Assembly (NCBI GenBank): GCA_041398785.1
Contig: JAWKUA010000006.1
Coordinates: forward strand, 124,001-188,000
Direction of reading: 5' to 3'
DNA length: 64,000 nucleotides
DNA from: Planctomycetaceae bacterium
GTDB taxonomy: Bacteria > Planctomycetota > Planctomycetia > Planctomycetales > Planctomycetaceae
Part shown: positions 34,665-42,370 of the stretch, piece by piece
Layout: every line of letters starts with the position of its first letter
Numbering within the stretch: the first letter of the stretch is position 1
The notes under the pieces: generated by a model
Told to the model about the DNA's origin: nothing
The model's database searches: none
What the model saw: the letters and a program-made list of their open reading frames with translations, nothing else
Translations under genes and position numbers: made by a program

Positions 34665-37600
34665 GTGGAGGAACTTCGCAAACGAATTGCGGAAGACCTG
34701 ACGGACGCGATCGACGGCGACGTGCGAGTCGATGCCGTGACCACTGCGCTGCATGCGACCGACGCCAGTCTGTATGAAATCGAACCGCTGGCGGTTGTGT
34801 TTCCGCGAACATCGCAGGATGTGGCGGCGGTGGCGGCATACGCTTCGGACAACGGCATTCCGCTGATTCCCCGCGGTGCCGGAACGGGTCTGGCCGGCGG
34901 AGCGATCGGACGCGGCATTGTCGTCGAGTTTGCCCGCTACATGAACAACGTGGTGTCGGTCGGCAGTTCCAGCGTTCGCGTCCAGCCCGGCGTCGTTCAT
35001 GCGGACCTGAACCGTCTGCTGAGGACTCACGGACGCTACTTTGCTCCCGATCCCTCCAATTCGGCAGTGACAACGATCGGCGGAGCGCTGGCGGTTGACG
35101 CGGCCGGATCGCACGCGGTGCGAGTCGGCTCGGTTCGCGATCATGTCGAAAGCCTGCAGTGCGTGCTGATCGGCGGTCAGTTGCTGGAATTCACTCGCGC
35201 TGAATCTGTGATCCACGATTATGCGATCCGCCATCCTGTTTCCGGCGGAGGGCCGGACGTCGCAGGTCCGGAAGTCGGTGATTCGTTTCTGCCTCCGGTC
35301 CGCAACGAGTCACTCGTTCTGTCGTCACTGACACCTGCCACACGGCGTGCCGACATTGTTGAGCGTCTGGCCGCGGTGCTGAAGGACTCGCACGACCTGA
35401 TCCGTCGGCATCAGCCCGTGTTGCTTCGAAACACCAGCGGTTACCTGTTGAGGGGACTCCGGCATGGGAACCGCCTGGACCTGCCGCGACTGCTGGTGGG
35501 TTCGGAAGGCACGCTGGCAATGTTTACCGAAGCCACGCTGAATACTCTTCCGCTGCCGGACTGGCGGGGTGTTGCCATTCTGATGTTCCCTTCGATGGAT
35601 GCGGCACTGCAGGGAATGCAGTTGCTGCTGGAACTGGAACCCAGTGCGTGCGATCTGCTGGACCGCCGTCTGCTGAGCATGGGGCGGGACGCCGACAGCC
35701 GATTCCAGGACGTGATCCACCCGGAAGCGGAAGCCGGTCTGTTTCTGGAATATACCGGCATGAACCGTGCCCAGGTCGAAGCGCGGATCGGTGAATCAGA
35801 ACGCCGACTTGCCTCCGCCGGCGTGCCGCACAGTCTGACTCGCCAGGCGTTCGATTTTGATGACGTGGAATTTCTGTGGTCGCTGCCGTCAAAGGTTGTA
35901 TCGCTGCTGGCCCGGCTGAAGGGAGCTTCGCGACCGCTGCCGTTTGTCGAAGATATTGCTGTTCCGCCGTCGGAAATCTCCGCGTTTCTGACTCTGGCGC
36001 ACAAGACGTTTCACCGACACGAAGTCACAGCCACGCTGTACGCTCATGCCGCGTCGGGGCAGCTTCATCTGCGGCCCATTCTGCCGGTTCCGGACCAGGA
36101 TACCGCGCCGCGGCTGGAAGCGATCGCCCGCGACCTCTACCGGCACGTCAAAACAGTCGGTGGCACGATCAGCGGTGAACACGGCGACGGCCTGACTCGC
36201 ACAGCCTTCATCCGGTCACAGTACGGACCGCTGTATCGATCGTTTCAGCAGATCAAGGAGATCTTCGATCCACAGCACCTGATGAATCCCGACAAGATCG
36301 TTTGCGACGACGGTCAACTGACGATTCGGCATCTTCGCCGCGTATCGCCCGCTTCGACGGCATCCGGGGACAACGGAAAGGAATCACTGCTGCCGGTTCT
36401 GAAGATGAACTGGTCGGCTCAGACGGCGATGGACGAAGCCGTTCACTGCAACGGCTGTGGAACCTGCCGCGCCACGGATCCTTCTCTGCGGATGTGTCCG
36501 TTTTTTCATGACCAGCCCGCGGAAGAAGCGACGCCTCGCAGCAAAGCCAGTCTGCTGCGCACGGCACTCAGCCGCAGCAACGGAATCGAATTGTTATCCC
36601 ATCCCCGCGTCCAGCAGATCACGGACCAGTGCTTCAACTGCAAGCAGTGCCGGCTGGAATGTCCGTCCGGAGTCGATATTCCGCATCTGGTTCAGGAGGC
36701 GCGCGCCCAGAATGTGGCGATCAACGGTCTGTCGAAATCCGACTGGCTGTTGTCACGCTTTCACACATACGCCCGATTTGCCTCGCGGTTTACCTTCACT
36801 GCCAATCGATTGCTGCGGCACCGCGTGTTTCGCAGGATCCTGCAGAAGACGCTGGGCATCGCCGCCCGGCGCCGACTGCCGGAATTTGCGTCGCGGCCGT
36901 TTCTGAATTCAAAGCGAGTGCTGAGCGAACACAATTCCGGCAAGCCCGGTGCGTCGATGCCGACGGTCGTTTATTTCGTCGACTACTTCGCCAATCACCA
37001 CGATCCGCAACTGGCCGAAGCGTTCGTTCGAATTCTGCTGCACAACGGTTTTCGCGTGTACATTCCGCCGCATCAGACGGTTTCGGGAATGGCGATGATT
37101 TCGGTGGGCGATCTGGAAGCCGCGCGCGAAGCCGCCGAAACCAATCTGCGGGAACTCGGCGAGCCCGCTCGCGAAGGCTATCCGATTGTCTGTACCGAAC
37201 CGACGGCCGCACTGTGCCTGGCTCAGGAATATCCGCTGCTGCTGGAACACCCGGACGTGGGTGCCGTGGCCGCACAGGCCATCGATGCCGGAAACTTTCT
37301 GTGGAATCTGCATCAGCGCGGAAAACTGAAAACCGACTTCAGCCGGCTGGAACTCACCCTGGCCTACCACACACCGTGCCACGTCAAAGCCCTGGGAGCG
37401 GAAAGCGGCCTGCATCAGCTGCTGAAGCTGATTCCGGGCGTCGAAGTCCGGCAGATTGACAAGGGCTGCACGGGAATGGCCGGGACGTTCGGCCTGGCTG
37501 CGGAGCATTTCGAACAGTCGCTGCGACTGGGTCGTGGAATCATCGATGAAATGAAAACCATCCGCGTTACCGCCGGAACCACGGACTGCAGCAGTTGCCG

Positions 37601-37730
37601 TATGCAGATGGAACAGGAAGCGACAATTCCCACTGTCCACCCGCTGAAGATTCTGGCGCTGGCGTACGGCCTGATGCCGGATGTCGCGGGAAAGCTGGCC
37701 GCCCGACCGTCAAAGTATGTGATGTCATGA
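34665..37730 (+). CDS. YdiJ-like FAD-linked oxidase / Fe-S oxidoreductase fusion
   Basis: 1,021 residues, matching the length of E. coli YdiJ-type D-2-hydroxyglutarate/D-lactate dehydrogenases. The GTG at 34665 has GGAG nine bases upstream. The N-terminal half is a VAO-type FAD domain (IPLIPRGAGTGLAGGAIG, PDPSNSAVTTIGGALAVDAA, and the C-terminal cap with GGTISGEHGDGLTR). The second half has two ferredoxin-type clusters (CNGCGTCRATDPSLRMCPFF and CFNCKQCRLECPSG) and a CCG-domain tail (YHTPCHVKALG, CTGMAGTFGL, TTDCSSCRMQME). Oxidises a 2-hydroxy acid and passes electrons to an acceptor such as quinone or cytochrome. Its stop overlaps the moaD start (ATGA). Confidence 0.92.
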   Translation: MEELRKRIAEDLTDAIDGDVRVDAVTTALHATDASLYEIEPLAVVFPRTSQDVAAVAAYASDNGIPLIPRGAGTGLAGGAIGRGIVVEFARYMNNVVSVGSSSVRVQPGVVHADLNRLLRTHGRYFAPDPSNSAVTTIGGALAVDAAGSHAVRVGSVRDHVESLQCVLIGGQLLEFTRAESVIHDYAIRHPVSGGGPDVAGPEVGDSFLPPVRNESLVLSSLTPATRRADIVERLAAVLKDSHDLIRRHQPVLLRNTSGYLLRGLRHGNRLDLPRLLVGSEGTLAMFTEATLNTLPLPDWRGVAILMFPSMDAALQGMQLLLELEPSACDLLDRRLLSMGRDADSRFQDVIHPEAEAGLFLEYTGMNRAQVEARIGESERRLASAGVPHSLTRQAFDFDDVEFLWSLPSKVVSLLARLKGASRPLPFVEDIAVPPSEISAFLTLAHKTFHRHEVTATLYAHAASGQLHLRPILPVPDQDTAPRLEAIARDLYRHVKTVGGTISGEHGDGLTRTAFIRSQYGPLYRSFQQIKEIFDPQHLMNPDKIVCDDGQLTIRHLRRVSPASTASGDNGKESLLPVLKMNWSAQTAMDEAVHCNGCGTCRATDPSLRMCPFFHDQPAEEATPRSKASLLRTALSRSNGIELLSHPRVQQITDQCFNCKQCRLECPSGVDIPHLVQEARAQNVAINGLSKSDWLLSRFHTYARFASRFTFTANRLLRHRVFRRILQKTLGIAARRRLPEFASRPFLNSKRVLSEHNSGKPGASMPTVVYFVDYFANHHDPQLAEAFVRILLHNGFRVYIPPHQTVSGMAMISVGDLEAAREAAETNLRELGEPAREGYPIVCTEPTAALCLAQEYPLLLEHPDVGAVAAQAIDAGNFLWNLHQRGKLKTDFSRLELTLAYHTPCHVKALGAESGLHQLLKLIPGVEVRQIDKGCTGMAGTFGLAAEHFEQSLRLGRGIIDEMKTIRVTAGTTDCSSCRMQMEQEATIPTVHPLKILALAYGLMPDVAGKLAARPSKYVMS

Positions 37731-37972
37731 ATCTCAAAGTCCTGCTGTTCGCCGCTGCGAAAGACCTGGCCGGAACGTCCGTGGCGGAACTGCGCGTATC
37801 GGACGAAGCCACCGTCGGCGATATTCGAAATGCGCTGGTGGATGCCTATCCGCCGCTGCAGAAGCTGGCGGCGTCGCTGCTGATTGCCGTCAACAATCAC
37901 TATGCGGCGAATTCGGATCAGGTTTCGGCGGATGACGAGGTTGCCTGTTTTCCACCCGTCAGCGGCGGCTGA
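37727..37972 (+). CDS. moaD: MoaD/ThiS-family sulfur carrier
   Basis: 81 residues. Beta-grasp fold with N-terminal LKVLLFAAAKDLAGTSVAEL, middle LLIAVNNHYAANSDQVSADD, and the diagnostic C-terminal Gly-Gly (FPPVSGG), which is adenylated and thiocarboxylated. MoaD supplies sulfur to molybdopterin synthase (with MoaE). The ATG overlaps the stop of the YdiJ-like gene by four bases, so they are translationally coupled. No moaE or moeB is in the window, so partnership cannot be shown; a role in the coupled oxidase is possible but unproven. Confidence 0.83.
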   Translation: MNLKVLLFAAAKDLAGTSVAELRVSDEATVGDIRNALVDAYPPLQKLAASLLIAVNNHYAANSDQVSADDEVACFPPVSGG

Positions 37973-38029
37973 ACGATTCGACTCTGCGGGTACAACACCA
38001 GCGAGTCGTGCGGATGCGGATGCTGCCGA

Positions 38030-38974
38030 TCAGTCCGTGCTTTCCAGCCAGGCTTTCAGTTCGGCGATCTCTTCCGCAGTCAGCGGCTGACCGGGCGGCA
38101 TGTAACCGAAATCCACCAGCACTCGGATGGGATGCGAATGGACCTGATACAGCGGCGCGCGGTCGCCGTCTTCGTCGTGGCACGCCGTACAGAAGCCAAG
38201 CGTCATCGGTTTGCCGGTCGGGGGGCGCGGTGAGTGTTCCGGAAACCGAAATTGCGATCGAGGCTGGTCGGCGATGTACTGGCTGAGTGCCGCGGCCAGC
38301 CTGGAATCCAGGACCAGATCTTCCCGAGCCGGATGGATGGCCAGCGGGCCCGAGGAATGGCACTTGTAGCAGCTTGTGCCTTCGAAGTTCACGTCGGTGT
38401 CGAAAACCTGCCCGTAGTAATCGAGCGGAGGATCGACGGTCATGTCCTGAACGATCGAAAAGTAGCTCCACCCGTTGTCCGACGCCGTCCGCTGCACCAG
38501 CAGATAGACCCGAACCGCGGAGTTGGCAAACGCGGCAATATGGTTCAGCATCGGCTGTCGGATCACGTCCTCCTGAGTGCTGATCAATCCCACATCGGAA
38601 ACCGGGATCGCTTCGCCGCGATCAAACAGCCGCTTTGCCGTGATCATGTACTGCCTGACTTCGTCTTCCGTCAGCCCGTGTGCGTCCGACCGCGCGTGGG
38701 GCGGCAAGTTGACAACGGGTGACGTCCACGGCTTCCAGATCTTCTCGCGGCCAACCGTCGACATTTCCTGAATGAACTTCTCACGAGTAAACGACGGCAG
38801 GTCGAGCGCCGGTTCCAGAAGAAGCCCGGTATTGGTGGTCTTTGCCGGAGCGATCGGCTTTGGATCCCCGGAAGGCGGCGGCTTGACAGCATCCTGCGAA
38901 CGTGTGGCTGCGACGGCAGCTGACAACAGTCCGATCAGAGCGACGCAGGCAAGTGATCTTGAACTGAATCCCAC
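38030..38974 (-). CDS. Exported diheme c-type cytochrome
   Basis: 314 residues with a signal peptide (SLACVALIGLLSAAVAATR). Two heme-binding CxxCH motifs lie in the second half (CYKCHSSG near residue 200 and CTACHDED near residue 255). The end, FGYMPPGQPLTAEEIAELKA followed by WLESTD, resembles the C-terminal helix of planctomycete cytochromes. The first 150 residues include a conserved-looking FTREKFIQEM segment without known motif. Probably a periplasmic electron carrier; possible redox partner of the YdiJ-like enzyme 300 bases away, but that gene is on the other strand. Family name not recognised beyond the heme motifs. Confidence 0.78.
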   Translation of the reverse strand: MGFSSRSLACVALIGLLSAAVAATRSQDAVKPPPSGDPKPIAPAKTTNTGLLLEPALDLPSFTREKFIQEMSTVGREKIWKPWTSPVVNLPPHARSDAHGLTEDEVRQYMITAKRLFDRGEAIPVSDVGLISTQEDVIRQPMLNHIAAFANSAVRVYLLVQRTASDNGWSYFSIVQDMTVDPPLDYYGQVFDTDVNFEGTSCYKCHSSGPLAIHPAREDLVLDSRLAAALSQYIADQPRSQFRFPEHSPRPPTGKPMTLGFCTACHDEDGDRAPLYQVHSHPIRVLVDFGYMPPGQPLTAEEIAELKAWLESTD

Positions 38975-39185
38975 GCTTTCAGACCTCCCGCAACAACACG
39001 TTGTCGATGCTCGTCCCTGCGGAACAATCCCGTCGGTCAGTCATGTAACGAGTGCTGAGTCTCCGCCGGCGCGTCCATGCGTTTCTGCGATTCCGGACTC
39101 GCTGTCTGCCCGACACCGAAATCCGGCATCTGCCGAATGCCCGATGCGAATTGACGAACGAAACCGGAATTGTCAGCGGCTGGAT

Positions 39186-40808
39186 TCAAACGAGCTGCTT
39201 CGGACGCTTCTGGTGACATTCCAGTGCCGCACCGACAAAACCGGTGAACAGCGGATGCGGGTTGTTGGGCTGTGATTTGAACTCCGGGTGGTACTGGACG
39301 GCGACAAACCACGGGTGATCGGGAATCTCGACAACTTCGACCAGCGTGCCGTCCGGGCTGGTGCCGACCGGAACCATGCCGGCGTGAACGAACTGTTCGC
39401 GATATTCCGGATTGAACTCATAGCGGTGCCGGTGGCGTTCGCTGATTTCCGAAGCACCATAGGCCGCCAGAGATCGCGATCCGTCCGCCAGGACGCATGG
39501 CTGAGCACCCAGGCGCATCGTGCCGCCCTTGTTGGTGACACCTTCCTGTTCCTCCAGCAGGCAGATCACGGGGTGCCGTGTGTCGGCCTGAAACTCGCTG
39601 CTGTTGGCGTCCTCCAGCCCCATGACATTGCGGGCGAATTCAATCACGGCACACTGCATGCCAAGGCAGATTCCGAAATACGGCACGTTGTTATGGCGAG
39701 CGTACTCAACCGCCTGCAGCTTGCCTCCGATGCCGCGCATTCCGAAGCCGCCGGGAACCAGGACTCCGTCAATTCCCGCAAGCAGAACGTTGGGATCCTG
39801 CCGTTCCAGGTCTTCGGCTTCAATTCGCTTCACGATCACGCGGGATGAATGGAAAAAGCCGGCGTGGTCCAGAGATTCATAAATCGACTTGTACGCGTCG
39901 CGGTGTTCGATGTACTTGCCGACGACGGCGATCTTGACTTCGTGGCGCGGGTTGCGAATGCGGTGGATCAGGTCGTGATAGTCGTCCAGTTGCAGCGGGC
40001 CGGCTTCAATTCCCAGTTTCTCGATGATCAGATCATCCAGCTTGTGTTCCACCAGCCCCAGCGGGACTTCGTAGATCGAAAACTCCTTGTCGACTTCCTC
40101 GATCACCGCTCGCTTTTCCACGTTGCAGAACAGAGCGATCTTGTCGGTGTGTTCGCGGCCGATGGGACGCTCGGTACGACAGATCAGAATGTCGGGCTGA
40201 ATACCGATCATGCGAAGCTGCTGCACGCTGTGTTGAGACGGCTTGGTCTTGGCTTCACGAGCAGCCTTCAGATAGGGCACCAGCGTCAGATGGATGAACA
40301 GGCAGTTTTCCTTGCCGATATCAAGCGGGATCTGGCGGATGGCTTCCAGAAACGGCAGACCTTCGATGTCGCCGACCGTGCCGCCGAGTTCGGTAATCAC
40401 GACATCGACGTCCGGAGCCGCCAGTCGGCGAATACAGGACTTGATTTCGTCCGTAATATGCGGCACGACCTGCACGGTTCGCCCGAGATACTCGCCGCGG
40501 CGCTCCTTGTCGATCACCGTCTGGTAAATCTGGCCGGTGGTGTAGTTGCAGTCTCGGTTCAACTGGCTGGACGTGAAGCGTTCGTAGTGGCCCAGATCCA
40601 GGTCCGTTTCGGCTCCGTCGTCCAGCACGTAGACCTCGCCGTGCTGGTAGGGGCTCATCGTGCCTGGATCCACATTGATGTACGGATCCAGCTTCTGCAT
40701 GCGAACCTTCAGTCCGCGGCGTTCCAGCAACATCCCGATCGACGCGGACGTCAGCCCCTTCCCAAGCGAACTGACAACACCGCCGGTAACAAAAATGTGC
40801 CGAGTCAT
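39186..40808 (-). CDS. pyrG: CTP synthase
   Basis: 540 residues, normal length. Converts UTP to CTP with ATP and glutamine. The N-terminal synthetase domain has HIFVTGGVVSSLGKGLTSAS (P-loop-like) and DPYINVDPGTMSPYQHGEVY. The C-terminal glutaminase domain has YFGICLGMQCAVIEF with the nucleophile Cys and the His/Glu pair in VQYHPEFKSQP. The ATG at 40808 gives the canonical MTRHIF start; an ATG four codons upstream is in frame. The next gene (proC) is divergent, and their promoters share a 367-base gap. Confidence 0.97.
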   Translation of the reverse strand: MTRHIFVTGGVVSSLGKGLTSASIGMLLERRGLKVRMQKLDPYINVDPGTMSPYQHGEVYVLDDGAETDLDLGHYERFTSSQLNRDCNYTTGQIYQTVIDKERRGEYLGRTVQVVPHITDEIKSCIRRLAAPDVDVVITELGGTVGDIEGLPFLEAIRQIPLDIGKENCLFIHLTLVPYLKAAREAKTKPSQHSVQQLRMIGIQPDILICRTERPIGREHTDKIALFCNVEKRAVIEEVDKEFSIYEVPLGLVEHKLDDLIIEKLGIEAGPLQLDDYHDLIHRIRNPRHEVKIAVVGKYIEHRDAYKSIYESLDHAGFFHSSRVIVKRIEAEDLERQDPNVLLAGIDGVLVPGGFGMRGIGGKLQAVEYARHNNVPYFGICLGMQCAVIEFARNVMGLEDANSSEFQADTRHPVICLLEEQEGVTNKGGTMRLGAQPCVLADGSRSLAAYGASEISERHRHRYEFNPEYREQFVHAGMVPVGTSPDGTLVEVVEIPDHPWFVAVQYHPEFKSQPNNPHPLFTGFVGAALECHQKRPKQLV

Positions 40809-41175
40809 CCTGAAATCCATTCTGGAACGCGGTTGTTTCCGGCCGCGGTGATCGTTGGTGTTTTGCCTGGCGATGCCGAACGGCGAAGGCCCGGATTCCG
40901 TTTCGCACGCTGCATCGCGACAGCCGGACTATTTAAGCGACTGCCCGCAAGTCCTCAACAGTGACCGGCTTCATTCCCGAAGAACGTACGGAAATCGTCG
41001 TTGTAACATCCGGCGCGACGTGAACAGGCGGTACACTTTGCTGACCGTGTCCCGTCGCCCCGGGAAAGTCGCATATCCCGGAAACGGTCGGGCGGTTCGC
41101 GGTCGCCCGACCTCCGTTCGCGGGCCGCAGAAATTCAGAAAAATGTCCCGGTTTCGACCAGACAGGTCCCCCTTG
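40809..41175. other. Divergent intergenic region, pyrG / proC
   Basis: About 365 bases. No attenuator-like stem or obvious -10/-35 pair was found by eye; the proC frame stays open through it without start support. Confidence 0.3.
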
Positions 41176-42000
41176 ATGTCAATTCGCAGTTTGAAAATCG
41201 GCTTCGTCGGAGCCGGACGAATGGCCACCGCTCTGGCGGCTGGTTTCTGTCGGGAACTCATTCCGGCCTCCCACGTCATGGCCGTTGATCCAGACGAAGC
41301 CACACGGCAGCGGTTTGCGGCAACTGTCGGCGAAGGAGTCCTGACGATGCCGGACGCCTGCGAACACCTGTGGGACGCCGACCAGTTGTTCCTTGCAGTC
41401 AAGCCGCAGGTGATGCCGGAGGCGCTGGCCGGCATCAGAGACTTTACCCGCGATTCGCAGCTGTTTGTGTCCGTCGCCGCGGGAGTCACCATTGCTTCGC
41501 TGGAAGAATGTCTGCCGCCGAAGGCTCGCGTGATTCGAGTGATGCCGAATACGCCCTGCCTGATCGGACGCGGCGCCTGTGGACTCAGCCCCGGACGTCA
41601 CGCAACGGACGACGATGTGGCTTCGGTATCCACGCTGCTGCACACCGTTGGAATCGTCGAACAAATGCCGGAAAAGCTGCTGGACGCCGTCACCGGTTTG
41701 TCCGGAAGCGGTCCCGCCTACGTCTTTCAAATCATCGAAGCTCTCAGCGACGGAGGCGTGAAGATGGGATTGCCGCGAAACGTGGCCACTCGCCTGGCCG
41801 CTCAGACGCTGGCCGGTGCCGCCGAAATGCTGCTGCAAACCGGCCAGCACCCCGGTGAACTGAAAGACGCGGTCACCAGCCCCGGCGGAACAACGATCGC
41901 CGGTCTGCATGAACTGGAACGATCGGGTCTGCGAGCGGCGCTGATGAGCGCCGTCGAAGCGGCCACACGGAAATCGCGCGAACTTGGCGCCGCCAAATGA
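41176..42000 (+). CDS. proC: Pyrroline-5-carboxylate reductase
   Basis: 274 residues. Last step of proline synthesis, NAD(P)H-dependent reduction of pyrroline-5-carboxylate. The Rossmann start KIGFVGAGRMATALAAGF, the signature VIRVMPNTPCLIGRGACGL, the C-terminal GSGPAYVFQIIEALSDGGV and VTSPGGTTIAGLHELERSG are all typical. ATG at 41176 begins 10 residues before the Rossmann strand, as in homologues; the 107-codon upstream extension is rejected. Convergent with the Rieske gene. Confidence 0.96.
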   Translation: MSIRSLKIGFVGAGRMATALAAGFCRELIPASHVMAVDPDEATRQRFAATVGEGVLTMPDACEHLWDADQLFLAVKPQVMPEALAGIRDFTRDSQLFVSVAAGVTIASLEECLPPKARVIRVMPNTPCLIGRGACGLSPGRHATDDDVASVSTLLHTVGIVEQMPEKLLDAVTGLSGSGPAYVFQIIEALSDGGVKMGLPRNVATRLAAQTLAGAAEMLLQTGQHPGELKDAVTSPGGTTIAGLHELERSGLRAALMSAVEAATRKSRELGAAK

Positions 42001-42040
42001 CGCCGGCAGCAGCGAACAACCGCGTCGTGAAAACTTCGTG

Positions 42041-42355
42041 TCAGGCTTCCGGCAGTCTGATGCAGACCTGACCGTCCGCGATTTCTGCTTCGTATCGCGG
42101 TTGCCGAAGCTGATCGTTCAGGCAATGCTGGCCGTCGCGGATGTCAAACTGCCAGCCGTGCCACGGGCAGGTCACCACGCACCCGTTCAACTGACCCTTG
42201 CCCAGGGGGCCGCCAGCGTGAGGACAGATGCCGTCCAGCACGTGAAAGGTTCCGTCGACCCGAAAAACGGCGAAGATCCGTCCGGCGGCGACGACTTCGA
42301 TGGACGACCCGTCGGTCAATTCTTCAACAGCAACAAGCGGGATCAGTTGTGACAT
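42041..42355 (-). CDS. Rieske [2Fe-2S] ferredoxin (NirD-like)
   Basis: 104 residues, the size of stand-alone Rieske ferredoxins. Cluster ligands: CPHAGGPLGKG (Cys, His) and CPWHGWQFDIRDG (Cys, His) with normal spacing. Such proteins donate electrons to ring-hydroxylating oxygenases or belong to small nitrite-reductase subunits; no partner oxygenase is nearby. Start AUG is the MSQLIPLV codon. Just 15 bases upstream of this start lies the stop of the GH2 gene, so the two may be co-transcribed, although functionally unrelated. Confidence 0.88.
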   Translation of the reverse strand: MSQLIPLVAVEELTDGSSIEVVAAGRIFAVFRVDGTFHVLDGICPHAGGPLGKGQLNGCVVTCPWHGWQFDIRDGQHCLNDQLRQPRYEAEIADGQVCIRLPEA

Positions 42356-42370
42356 GACGGCGTTCGAGCT

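Noticed and set aside
40855..41175. 107-codon upstream extension of proC
   Set aside because: Homologues start at the Rossmann strand, as MSIRSLKIGFVGAG does; the extension reads as non-coding.
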